A DNA stretch of 64,000 nt from Bacteroidota bacterium. Its GTDB lineage: Bacteria > Bacteroidota > Bacteroidia > Flavobacteriales > Weeksellaceae. The notes under the pieces were generated by a model. It ran no database searches and was not told the origin of the DNA. It was given only the letters and a program-made list of their open reading frames with translations. The stretch is from contig JAEWIR010000046.1 in assembly GCA_023386965.1 (NCBI GenBank), positions 124,001-188,000 of the forward strand. Direction: 5' to 3'. The position numbers were made by a program, and so were the translations under genes. Below are positions 52,083-61,400 of the stretch, one piece after another (the first letter of the stretch is position 1; each line of letters starts with the position of its first letter).

Positions 52083-52304
52083 ATGGAAGATTTTTTAGAA
52101 GAAATGGCTGAAATTATGGAAGTGGATACTGTATCAGGAACGGATGTAATAACCTCATTTGAAGCCTGGGATTCCCTAACAGCCCTCTCAATTATTGCGT
52201 TGGCAGATGATCAGTATCATGTATCTCTTACAAATGCAGAGATTGCTGAGGCTGGCACAATTGAGGGTCTTTACAGCCTTATTATCGGAAAGCAGAATGG
52301 TTAA
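52083..52304 (+). CDS. Acyl carrier protein 2
   Basis: A 73-residue acidic carrier with Ser31 in EAWDSLTAL. WDSL is the form common in polyketide/fatty acid-like carriers of sugar loci. Distinct from carrier 1 (low similarity), so the two probably hold different acyl groups. Overlaps the first SDR by 8 bases. Confidence 0.92.
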   Translation: MEDFLEEMAEIMEVDTVSGTDVITSFEAWDSLTALSIIALADDQYHVSLTNAEIAEAGTIEGLYSLIIGKQNG

Positions 52305-53058
52305 TGACTTTTTGAACTTTTCCGACAGGACTGTTCTCGTAACGGGGGCCGGTTCCGGAATAGGCCGTGCCACAGCACTTTTCCTGTCTTCACTCAATGC
52401 CCGGTTGCTCCTTGTCGATTTCAATTCCGCTACTTTGGAAGAAACTCTTCTGCAGTGTAATGATCAGTGCAGTTCAGTGGTAATGGATTTATCCAAAACC
52501 TCTGAAATCGGTAAAACTTTGCAGGCAAAATTGAAGGATTTCGGCGCGTTGGACGGGATGGTACATATTGCCGGTATACCATATGTTTCTCCCCTGAAAT
52601 CCTTAAATTCTGCGAAGGTAGAAGAGGTTTTAAGGATTAACACGGTTGCAGGGCTGGAACTTGCAAAAGTCTTTACAAAAATGAAGCATTATAAAGGTTC
52701 TCACCCTTCCATTGTATTTATTTCATCGGTTTATGGTTTGGTGGGTTCGGCAGCAAATGTTGCCTATGCAGTTTCCAAGTCGGCTTTGCACGGCATGACC
52801 AAATCACTGGCGATTGAGCTTGCTCCTAAAAAGATCAGGGTGAATTGTGTGGCGCCGGGATTTATTAAGACCAATATGCTTGGAGAGGTTTCGGATATGT
52901 TCGACAGTGAATATTATGACCGTCTGGACAAACTGCATCCGTTAGGCCTCGGAGAAGCTGAAGATATTGCACAAAGCATAGCCTTCTTACTTTCGGATAT
53001 GAGTAAATGGATTACGGGAAGCATACTATCTGTAGATGGTGGCTTCACAGCACAATAA
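52297..53058 (+). CDS. SDR reductase 1 (FabG-like)
   Basis: A 253-residue short-chain dehydrogenase: TGAGSGIG (residues 16-23), HIAGIPY, catalytic Ser in FISSVYG, YAVSK and a C-terminal WITGSILSVDGGF. The WITG-VDGG ending is the FabG/3-ketoacyl-ACP reductase pattern. It may reduce the beta-keto group left by KASIII. Start ATG 52297 overlaps the end of ACP2, indicating coupled translation. Confidence 0.9.
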   Translation: MVNDFLNFSDRTVLVTGAGSGIGRATALFLSSLNARLLLVDFNSATLEETLLQCNDQCSSVVMDLSKTSEIGKTLQAKLKDFGALDGMVHIAGIPYVSPLKSLNSAKVEEVLRINTVAGLELAKVFTKMKHYKGSHPSIVFISSVYGLVGSAANVAYAVSKSALHGMTKSLAIELAPKKIRVNCVAPGFIKTNMLGEVSDMFDSEYYDRLDKLHPLGLGEAEDIAQSIAFLLSDMSKWITGSILSVDGGFTAQ

Positions 53059-53063
53059 TTATT

Positions 53064-53807
53064 ATGAAAGAAACTTTATTACTGACAGGGGCGACTGCCG
53101 GAATTGGAGAGATAATAGCTATTAATCTTTCTAAAGATTACGATTTGATCTTAAGCGGCCGGAACTTAGAGAAGCTGGAAGCGGTGAAACAGAGGTGTTC
53201 AGCAGAAAGTACAGTTCATATTCTTCCGCTTGACCTTTCGAATCTGGACAGTCTTGCAAAAGAACTTACAGATTTTCTGACTTTAAACAGCCTTTCTGTA
53301 CACAAGTTCGTTCATTGTGCAGGATTTATGAAAATGGTCCCATTAAAACTGGTAAGTCAGGACTTACTTTTGGAAACCTTTTCAACAAACGTATTTTCCG
53401 CAAGTATTATCACCAAGTTACTGGTTAATAAAAAAGCCAACAAGTCGGCACTAAACAGTGTGGTCTTTGTTTCCAGCAATATCAGTAACCGGGGCGCAAA
53501 GGCAATGAGTACTTACGGAGCATCCAAGGCTGCCCTTGATGGTTTGATGCGCAGCCTTGCTGTTGAATTGGCTCCATCCGTTAGAGTAAATTCTGTATTG
53601 CCCGGAGCAGTGGTAACAAAAATGACCAAATCCATTTTTGAAAACGAAGAGGTCAGCACTCGCATGTCGGCGCAGTATCCTCTGGGTATCGGCTCACCGG
53701 AGGATGTATCAAAGGCGGTTAATTTCCTTCTTTCAGATCAGGCCAGCTGGATAACGGGCCAACAGCTTACAGCGGATGGTGGCCGGAGCATAAATATCAC
53801 AGGATAA
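53064..53807 (+). CDS. SDR reductase 2 (FabG-like)
   Basis: A 247-residue short-chain dehydrogenase: TGATAGIG, HCAGFMKM (in place of NNAG), FVSSNISN, YGASK and WITGQQLTADGGR. Two FabG-like reductases in a row beside one KASIII suggest two reductions at different positions or with different stereochemistry. Start ATG 53064, 5 bases after SDR 1; its stop is followed at once by the next ATG. Confidence 0.9.
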   Translation: MKETLLLTGATAGIGEIIAINLSKDYDLILSGRNLEKLEAVKQRCSAESTVHILPLDLSNLDSLAKELTDFLTLNSLSVHKFVHCAGFMKMVPLKLVSQDLLLETFSTNVFSASIITKLLVNKKANKSALNSVVFVSSNISNRGAKAMSTYGASKAALDGLMRSLAVELAPSVRVNSVLPGAVVTKMTKSIFENEEVSTRMSAQYPLGIGSPEDVSKAVNFLLSDQASWITGQQLTADGGRSINITG

Positions 53808-54404
53808 ATGTATGCTGTTAAGTCATTTGTTAATGATCCTGTAGATTCTGTTACCTATGTGGTTTCTAATAATGACAGCCTAAAAGCAATTATTATTGAT
53901 CCAGGGACGGAAAATGATTCAAGGATCACGGATTATCTGCATAAGGCTAAAATAGTTCCCGAATGCATATTGCTTACTCATGAGCATTTCGATCATATTT
54001 TAGGAGTAAATTATTTACGGGAATTCTACAGCGGAATAAAGCTTGCAACTTCCCTAAAAACATCAATAAGATTACCGCAGGTCAAAAAAAACCTGTCTGT
54101 ATTTTATAATCAAACCTCCCTCGTGGTAGATGAGGCTGATATTATAATTGAGGAAGGTTCTTACGTTTTTGCGGAATTACCAGTTAAAGTTTACCATACG
54201 CCAGGACATACTGATTCTTCATTAACCTTTATAATAGACAGATCAATTTTTTCAGGTGATTTTCTGTTACCGTCCGTCCGTCCCGTCACCAATTTGCCAA
54301 CGGGCTCACGAACAGCTTATCAGGAAAGTTCAGATAAAATTAGAAGTCTCTTTGAAGGCTGTACGATTTACCCGGGTCATGGAGCCTGTTATAAATTAGA
54401 ATAG
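53808..54404 (+). CDS. Metallo-beta-lactamase-fold hydrolase (glyoxalase II-like)
   Basis: A 198-residue MBL protein with all metal motifs: THEHFDH (about 57-63), TPGHTDS, FSGD and PGHG. Glyoxalase II relatives hydrolyse thioesters. In this setting it may cleave off-pathway acyl thioesters from carriers or act as an editing enzyme; that is inference. The start codon follows the SDR 2 stop with no gap. Confidence 0.9.
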   Translation: MYAVKSFVNDPVDSVTYVVSNNDSLKAIIIDPGTENDSRITDYLHKAKIVPECILLTHEHFDHILGVNYLREFYSGIKLATSLKTSIRLPQVKKNLSVFYNQTSLVVDEADIIIEEGSYVFAELPVKVYHTPGHTDSSLTFIIDRSIFSGDFLLPSVRPVTNLPTGSRTAYQESSDKIRSLFEGCTIYPGHGACYKLE

Positions 54405-54411
54405 ATACCTT

Positions 54412-55077
54412 ATGAAAAAAATAATATTTTTAGGAAGCGGGGCAGTAGCTTCGGAAGTTATTGCCTATCTGAATGATATTCAAAAGCATAACCCTGCTTC
54501 AACTTATGAAATAGCGGGTTTCCTGGACGATAGTTTTAACAATTTTACTTCTAAGTCAGTGACATATGGATTCTCATCCCCATATTTAGGTAAGATTGAA
54601 GATCATCATTTTACAGCTGAGTTTAGCTATATCTTTGGTTTTGGCAACCCTGCTGCTAAAAGCAATGTTTTAGGAAAAGTTGATTTATCGCAGTTGTCTT
54701 TTCCTAATATTGTTCATCCATCTGTCATTGTAGCGGATTCTGCTGAGTTGGGAGTTGGAAACGTTCTGTATCCACACACTATTATAGGACCAAACGCCAG
54801 GATTGGTAATTTTAATCTTATTACTTCATACAGTTTCATCAGTCATGACTGTACTGTTGGTCATTTTAACTTTTTTTCTACGGCAGGCCTGTCGGGTAAT
54901 GTGACGGTAGGCGATAACAATTTTTTTGGCATCAGGAGTGCCGTAATTCCATCCGTTACAATTGGCTCACATAATTTAATCCAGGCCGGTATGGTGGTGG
55001 ACAAAAACGTGAGCGATAACGAAACCGTTTTTTATAGATTTAAAGAGAAGGTAACAGTAATTAAATCCAAGGAGTAA
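54412..55077 (+). CDS. PglD/NeuD-type sugar N-acetyltransferase
   Basis: A 221-residue protein with an N-terminal Rossmann-like sugar-binding domain (FLGSGAVASEVIAYL, about 4-90) and a C-terminal left-handed beta-helix (about 105-215) containing ISHDCTVGHFNFFSTAG with the catalytic His. PglD acetylates UDP-4-amino sugars to UDP-diNAcBac. It matches the PglE/PglF-type genes at 62668-64000, now 7.6 kb away. The protein may instead acylate with another acyl donor. Last intact gene of the contiguous locus. Confidence 0.88.
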   Translation: MKKIIFLGSGAVASEVIAYLNDIQKHNPASTYEIAGFLDDSFNNFTSKSVTYGFSSPYLGKIEDHHFTAEFSYIFGFGNPAAKSNVLGKVDLSQLSFPNIVHPSVIVADSAELGVGNVLYPHTIIGPNARIGNFNLITSYSFISHDCTVGHFNFFSTAGLSGNVTVGDNNFFGIRSAVIPSVTIGSHNLIQAGMVVDKNVSDNETVFYRFKEKVTVIKSKE

Positions 55078-55154
55078 AGGTCTGTCGCCAAAAATTGTTT
55101 TTTGACTGACGATGATCTTATTTAATCCGCGCAGGCACAATATAAATACTAACG

Positions 55155-55547
55155 ATGACCGTACACCACTATGGATTAGCAACCAAAAGCATAGAAAAAA
55201 GCGCTAAGTCTTTTATAGCTATAGGATATGGAACCTTCATCAGAGATTATTTTTGACCCTCTCCAGGGAGTTAATCTACTGTTTTTAAAAAACGACAACG
55301 ATCATTTAGTTGAACTAGTAGAACCCGCCGCTGCTGAAAATCCGGTTTCCAAAATCTTGTCGAAAAACGGAGCGTCTCTTTATCACATTTGTTACGTTAT
55401 AGAGAACTTGGACCAAAAGATTGAAGAACTAAAAAGCCAACGATTCAAGCTTGTCTTGCCCCTACTCCCGCGATTGCATTTGATGGAAGGAACATTTGTT
55501 TTCTTTATCATCCCAACCTGGGACTTATAGAACTGTTGGAAAAGTAG
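55155..55547 (+). pseudogene. VOC/glyoxalase-family gene with two compensating frameshifts
   Basis: Frame A from ATG 55155 reads MTVHHYGLATKSIEKSAKSF then IAIGYG; at about 55228 homology moves to frame B (SEIIFDPLQGVNLLFLKND through YHICYVIENLDQKIEEL); at about 55455 it returns to frame A (APTPAIAFDGRNICFLYHPN, then LGLIELLEK, TAG 55545-55547). Together they make a typical 130-residue VOC protein of the methylmalonyl-CoA epimerase-like type that often ends acyl-sugar clusters. Each single frame is broken, so the gene is inactive unless these are sequencing errors. Confidence 0.85.
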
Positions 55548-55559
55548 ATAGTACATTAG

Positions 55560-56103
55560 GTTCATCATTTTATTTTCGGTTTTGCACGAATTGCCAGGAT
55601 CCTTCCGATTTTGGATTTCAGACATCAGGTTTTAGATATTTTTTGATGAAAGGAAATAGAAAAATGACAGTACCGCAGAATTTTCTGCGGTTTTTTCTTT
55701 CTGAACTTTTTGTCTAACCTTGGTGTGCCTGGTGGTTAGGTTATAACCAGGAACCAGAAGCCAGGAAGCAAGATTATAGACATCAGACTTTTGATATCAG
55801 ACTTAGTTTAAGGCTAAGGCTAAGGGGTTAGGCATTATCTGTCAGATTTTGGATTTATAAATTTAGCCCTGCGACCTCCGTCTAGCCTCTGTGCCCTCTG
55901 TGGTTAGATCACAATTTACATGTGAAATCTCAGACGTCAGATTGGGGAGGACGCCGTTAAGAGTATTGCATTCCGCCTCTAGCTTATAGCCTATAGCCTT
56001 GGCTTAGATATTAGATGTCAGCGATTAGATGTCAGACTTTGGGGAAAGCGGTAAGGCATTTAGCTTACAGCCTAAAGCTTATAGCCAAAAGCCAGCAGCC
56101 CAA
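55560..56103. repeat. Intergenic word tract after the polysaccharide locus
   Basis: No gene in 55548-56103. Words: GATTTCAGACATCAGG (55614-55630), GTGTGCCTGGTGGTTAGG (55724-55742), CCAGGAACCAGAAGCCAGG (55746-55766), GACATCAGACTTTTGATATC (55779-55799), CTGTGCCCTCTGTGGTTAG (55889-55907), TTAGATATTAGATGTCAGC (56003-56022), and GCTTATAGCC words (55979-56100). Contains the terminator at 55672. Confidence 0.75.
55672..55696 (+). terminator. Rho-independent terminator of the polysaccharide locus
   Basis: ACCGCAGAA pairs with TTCTGCGGT around a TT loop, followed by a T-run. It is the first clear terminator on the plus strand since the start of the locus at 18.2 kb. Confidence 0.75.
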
Positions 56104-57957
56104 TCAAATTGGCTCATCATCATTCAGCCTTTTCAGGAAGTAAGTAGGTGAGATGTGGTAGCGCTCCTGGAAGTTTTTTGAAAAACTTTGGGCCGTGCTG
56201 TAGCCCAGTTTATTGGCCGTGTCCTGTATACTGAGTTGGCGGGTTTTGGGCTTGTTTTTCCACATGTGAATAACTTCATTAAGGCGCAGGGTGTTCAGAT
56301 AGCCATTGAAGCCCAGACCCATGTTTTGGTTCAGGACCTTGGACAGGTAGGTGCTGTTGGTACCGCACCACGAAGCCAGTGAAGTGAGCGTGAGGTTCTT
56401 TTTCATATAGCCTTTGTCGTGCTCAAACTGCCGCAGTTTGTCCATAATCTGATCTACGAGCAGCGGATTAAGGTCGCCACCGTTGCGCGTGCCCGCCTGC
56501 ACGGGTTCGGAATTCGCCACTTCCTGTTGGTTTTCCGATATGATTTCTTCAGTTGTCGCCGGTGTTATGGTGATTTCATCTTCAGACAATTCCTGAGCCG
56601 CCGGTAATTCTACTTCCCTAGAAGGCCCCATTTCGCTGTCGGTATCCTCATCTGCATGTGAGTTGGGTTGCGGTATGGCTGAAAATGCCTCGTAGAGCTT
56701 CTTATAGTAGTTTCGGCGGCGGTAGTACCGTAGGGCAATAAATAGGGAGACAAATGCAATTAGGAGTGAGGCACCGCTGATAATACCGGACTGTATACGG
56801 TCTGTGACGAGGCGGTTCTGCAGCTGTTCCTTTTCCTCCTGCAGGACTTTATTGTCGTAGCGGCTGCTGAGCTGCTGGAACAGTTCCTTATAGTTTTTCT
56901 CGTACAGCGTATTAATCTGGAGCAGTTTGTTTACATATTCCAGCTGCTTCTGCACATTACCTGTGTTTTTGTGATATTCGTAAAGAGTTTCGAAGGCGGG
57001 CCTGAACTGGGGGTCAATTTTACCGGTTTTCTGGAACTCCTCGTCCAGCATATTGAGGTATTTAAGGGCCTCCGGATGTTTGCCGGCCTTATAATAGCTC
57101 ATGCCCAGGTAAAATTTTTCGGTGAGATGTTTCCAGTTGTCGGCATAGAGCGCGAGCGCGTGGTTTAATTTGCTGATGGCCAGCGGGTAGTTTTTGCGGT
57201 AATAAGCATCAATACCTTCGGAGCCCACAAAATACGCCCGGAACTGGGGCATTTTTTCCCGTTCTAAAAATGAAACTCCTTCAAGTATCAACTCTTCGTT
57301 GTGACTAAACTCTCCTAACTTAGACTGTGTATCAAGGAGCGCAATTAGCGAATGGAGATAATAATTCCGGTAATCAGTATCCTTAACGTCCTTCCCATGA
57401 TTTTTCCTGAAAAAATTTACTGCTTCCTCAATTAAAACCTTTGCTTCTTTGTTCTGTCCAAGGTAATTTCTAATCCTGCCGATATTTAGATTTAATACAT
57501 TTGCCAGATATGGACTATTTTGGACCGATAAATGCGTCTGAGCCTTGACGTAACTGCTTAAAGCTACCTGATAGTCCTCGTTCAGTTCATGCAGCATGCC
57601 ATTTGTCAGAAGTGCATCGCCCATAATATCAGGAAGGTTGATCTCATTGGACTTCTGGAGCATACTATCCGCATAGGAAAGTTTTTTTCTATTCTCCGAG
57701 TAAATGGTTCCAAGGACATAAGCGCGATAAATCTTCTGAGGATTATTCTCAGATTTTGCCTTCAATGAATACAGGTCAATGAATTTTTGAACCTTAACAG
57801 GTTCATACTGTACAGCTGAAATTTGTTTTTCAAGTTCGGAGTAAAGTGACTCCTGCGCAAGCTTCCTGTTTTGCCCGCTTACCTCCACAGCAAATGCGAT
57901 AATCAAGCAAATGATTATTTTAATCAGGAAATTACAGCTGTTTACCGATGTTTTCAA
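56104..57957 (-). CDS. Transmembrane TPR sensor with a C-terminal AraC-type HTH domain
   Basis: A 617-residue one-component regulator. Seen: signal/anchor at residues 7-29, a periplasmic helical region of TPR-like repeats (about 35-375), a coiled coil (about 365-388), one membrane helix (about 390-412), an acidic linker (about 430-500), and an AraC HTH at the C-terminus with LTLTSLASWCGTNSTYLSKVLNQ and IQDTANKLGYSTAQSFSKNFQERY as the two helix-turn-helix units. This architecture is typical of flavobacteria. Divergent from the lipoprotein/1199-residue unit across a 214-base gap with repeated TACCG boxes, so it probably controls that unit. Confidence 0.9.
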   Translation of the reverse strand: MKTSVNSCNFLIKIIICLIIAFAVEVSGQNRKLAQESLYSELEKQISAVQYEPVKVQKFIDLYSLKAKSENNPQKIYRAYVLGTIYSENRKKLSYADSMLQKSNEINLPDIMGDALLTNGMLHELNEDYQVALSSYVKAQTHLSVQNSPYLANVLNLNIGRIRNYLGQNKEAKVLIEEAVNFFRKNHGKDVKDTDYRNYYLHSLIALLDTQSKLGEFSHNEELILEGVSFLEREKMPQFRAYFVGSEGIDAYYRKNYPLAISKLNHALALYADNWKHLTEKFYLGMSYYKAGKHPEALKYLNMLDEEFQKTGKIDPQFRPAFETLYEYHKNTGNVQKQLEYVNKLLQINTLYEKNYKELFQQLSSRYDNKVLQEEKEQLQNRLVTDRIQSGIISGASLLIAFVSLFIALRYYRRRNYYKKLYEAFSAIPQPNSHADEDTDSEMGPSREVELPAAQELSEDEITITPATTEEIISENQQEVANSEPVQAGTRNGGDLNPLLVDQIMDKLRQFEHDKGYMKKNLTLTSLASWCGTNSTYLSKVLNQNMGLGFNGYLNTLRLNEVIHMWKNKPKTRQLSIQDTANKLGYSTAQSFSKNFQERYHISPTYFLKRLNDDEPI

Positions 57958-57974
57958 GCAGGGGTGCCTATTAC

Positions 57975-58108
57975 TACCGGTAAATATATAAAAAACTTCG
58001 GATTTAAAGTACTTGAGGAAGAATTGTATTTTTTCGCTAATAGAATTATTTAGCTATTTACCGTTAGATTTTTAAGAAAATACCGCTATTTTTTATGATA
58101 ATACCGCT
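57975..58108. promoter_or_regulatory. Candidate operator: four in-phase TACCG boxes
   Basis: TACCG occurs at 57975, 58059, 58081 and 58102, with steps of 84, 22 and 21 bases, all close to whole helical turns and on the same strand. The last two lie in the longer direct repeat AATACCGCT. The right-most box is about 18 bases upstream of a good -33/-7 pair. This suits binding of an AraC-type activator. Confidence 0.45.
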
Positions 58109-58125
58109 CTGAAAGCATCATGGTT

Positions 58126-58155
58126 TTTGATTAATGGAAAAGAGCTATACATTTG
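58126..58155 (+). promoter_or_regulatory. Promoter of the lipoprotein / 1199-residue gene unit
   Basis: TTTG at 58126-58129 and TACATTTG at 58148-58155 with an 18-base spacer fit the Bacteroidota -33/-7 consensus. It is the best formed promoter in the window. The start codon of the lipoprotein gene is 16 bases downstream. Confidence 0.6.
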
Positions 58156-58171
58156 ACAAAAAATAATTGAA

Positions 58172-58390
58172 ATGAAAAAATTAATTGCAATCTCAGCGTG
58201 TGTAAGTCTAATGGTTTTATCTTCCTGCCGTAACGATCAGGCCGAAGAAATGTTTGAAGAAACAAATCCGTCAGGCAATGTTTTTCTGGACGGGGGTGAC
58301 TCTGCAACATCTATGGCAAGAGATTCAGCATCGGTTCCCCAAAGTTCTGTTATTGATGACAATGATCCGCCAATCCCACCAAGAAAATAA
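58172..58390 (+). CDS. Small lipoprotein
   Basis: A 72-residue protein: signal MKKLIAISACVSLMVLSSC with Cys19 as the lipidation site, then an acidic, Ser/Asp/Pro-rich tail with no fold I can name, ending DDNDPPIPPRK. RNDQAEE after the Cys gives an acidic sorting region. First gene after a well-formed promoter and 47 bases before the 1199-residue gene, so very probably co-transcribed with it. Function unknown; it could be a surface or periplasmic signal for the TPR regulator. Confidence 0.8.
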   Translation: MKKLIAISACVSLMVLSSCRNDQAEEMFEETNPSGNVFLDGGDSATSMARDSASVPQSSVIDDNDPPIPPRK

Positions 58391-58437
58391 TCCGGTATGT
58401 TTAGGTAAGTCCCATCAATCCCCTTGAAAACTGAGCG

Positions 58438-61400
58438 ATGAAATTTAATAACCAAAAACTCCGGAATTATGATCCGAGCGTAGGCGAGGAATTGCTGGAA
58501 GACCGCACAAGACTGTGGATTTCGGTACTCCTTTCGCAGGCCCGGGGCCCGATCCCGCCTAATGACCTTCTGGATATGCTCCCGCTGGAGGTGCGTGAGG
58601 ACAGGGCTTATGCCATGTCGGCCATTCGCCATCTCTACCGCTCACTGGAGACGCTGGAAATAGGCCATGATACACTGAAAGAGTTTCTCCTGAAACGGCA
58701 TTCCGCGTATATGGAACAGGGTAATGACCTGCTGCTGCAGTTCTGCCGCCAGTATCCGGAGCATCATTACGCTGTGGCCAATACGCTGTATCACGATGCG
58801 CAGTCGGCTTATCCGCTGAACGCGGTACTGGACTGTACCCAGGACTGGGCAGACAAGGCCGCACAGGTACATGTAAAGCCGGAATGGGTTATGGACGATG
58901 TGAAGCGTGCCGCAGAACTGGCTGTTGAAATGCAGCTGCCGGCGGAATCGCTCAGACTTGCTTTGCTGCTGAAAAGATTAAATGTACGTTACCGCACCAC
59001 CTTTACGGAGTTCAGGGAAGAAATTGCAGACAGTTTGATTGCACAGAAGCAATTTGGGGAAGTGCTGCAGTACATCACTCATGAGGAAGGTCTTAAGATT
59101 TGCGCAGACAAGGCATTTGTGTACCTGGGACAACTTTATGCCTATGAAGCGTGGGAGGAAGCGGCGCAACTCCGTACATGCATAGACAAACAATACCGCA
59201 GTGAACTCGACGACAGTTTACGGTCCGCGCTGTATTACGCAGCGATGGAAGCCAAAACACCCTGGTCTGCACCTGTGTTTGCGCCGGACCCCTGTACGTA
59301 TCCCGAAATGGAATGGACTACGGAGGATACAGTAAAGCTGATCTGGGACCATTGTGCAGCGTGGAACAACCCAATGCTGCTTACTTATAATGAACTATTA
59401 AGCAGTGGCGAGAAACTGCTGGACCTACTGGACTGTGAAGAGGATCCTGACAGGATTGTGGCTTATGCGGAATCCGCGCTGGAATTTGACAGGGTATTCA
59501 GTAAGGTAATTCAGCCGCGCCTGCCTGTGCGCAGATTACTGCGTTCTATATCTGCCAATCTGGAAGCCATGATCCGAATTCACGGTGTTCCCGAAACCGC
59601 TACTGAATCTGTGGCCATCATTGAATTACTTCTGGCCAACCAGCCGGAAGCTGAGGTACTTACTGAACTGATGACCAAATACGTGCGGGAAGACATTTCC
59701 GTATCGATGTGGGCCTCCAACCGTGTAGATTTTGATGTTAAAGCATTTGAACAGATGCAACTGTCAGCTACCTGCCGCGGTTATCTCAGTATTGAGACCT
59801 TTCCTGGGATCAGCGCTAAAAAATGGTTTCAAAAAACGTGGGAAGCTGACCTGCATAATTTAATTGAGGAACTGTATTTCCTGCATGGAATGGTTCTTCG
59901 CCAAAAAGCGATGGGTACAACGGTGCCGGGCTATTTCCAACCCCTTGTGCAGGATTTAATAAAGTCCATGCAATTCGGCCTGGAGTCAAGAAGCCAGTGG
60001 CAAAGAAGCTATCAGTTGCCGGAGCAGGTATTTCCGGAACTTTATCGAATACTTGTTTCACTGTTGAGCGAAGTTTCACCAAAGGAACTGGAACATCTGC
60101 TCAAATCTATGCTTACAGGAAGCCGAGTACAACTGGGGCTGTACAGTGAAGGATTCAGAAAAGTAATCCGTGTAACAGCTCAGACCCTGGCTGACAATGG
60201 ATTGAGTAAAAAATATTTGCTGCAACTTGCAGAAGCCTGGCAGGAGCATGTGCTTTCGGGGGTAATGAACCGTTGGGAGCGTTGCGAAGAGTTGCTGAGC
60301 CTTACAGAATGTTTCGGCATCTACAATGAAAAAAATAAAGCCACCATCTGCTGGCAGCAAATGCTGGAATGTTCCATGGGACCTTTCTGGCGCGACGAAT
60401 CTCAGTTCCGCCTGATCAATGATGCACTTACCCATTTAGGCAGTGCGCCCAGTAACTCGCTGCAAGAGTTTGCGTCCCTGCTCGATTATGCTTCGGGTGA
60501 AATGACTTATCCAAATGCTGTAAAAAGGATCAAGGAAGAATTTGCGGGAGTCCTGACGGCTACCAGTTACGCCGAAAAGGCGCTTGCTTATTACCGGTTC
60601 GAAGTTCTGCCGGCACCTGAAACAGTACTGATGAATGCGGAAAAATCCGCGTTTGATGCTCCCACACGAGGGGCTGGCTATCATCTTGGTGCTGCTAATC
60701 TCCGCGAGAGCGCAGCATTACCCGAAATCCTGACCCATCTGAACTGTGAACCTCTGTTGAAATGGGGACTGTGCAGTCTGTTTGCTCCTTCCGATGCTTC
60801 AGCGCAATCAGCAAAACGCTACGGTAAGATGATGGCGCAGATCATGAATGAAGCTGAAAGTAGGAGTTCCGCGCGGGCGGATCTTATCTCGGCGGACTGG
60901 ACCCAATGGCTCACGAGCCAGTTAAGCCGAAAAACACTAAGACTCATTGCCGGGGTGCTGGCAGTGGAACTTTCGCCAGCCAACTGTAACAGGCTGGAAA
61001 GTTTCCTAAATGATCTTGACCCTGTAATTGCAGAAACAGATACAGAAGTTGATAACGGCCCTCTTTATCCGCTGGACGGCTTTAATTACTCGGGCAATGC
61101 TATCGGTCAACCCGGTGAAAAGCAAAAAACCAGCTGGATGAAGCACGTACTTCATCCTTCAGAAGATTACGGCTTCAGTACAAAAAAGCTTGCTGCGGGT
61201 CTGGCGCAACTGCTGGACGTTGAGGCTCACACATTACCTGGGGGAGATTTACTGGATATCATCAGCAGGCATTTCGACTACCTTGTCCGTGCGGACCAGG
61301 CGTCAATTAATAAATACGCGTGGCTTAATGACGCAGATTGCGGTTACACCGCGAATCAACTGGCAGCAAAACTACTTATCTGGCACCTGAACCATCCGGA

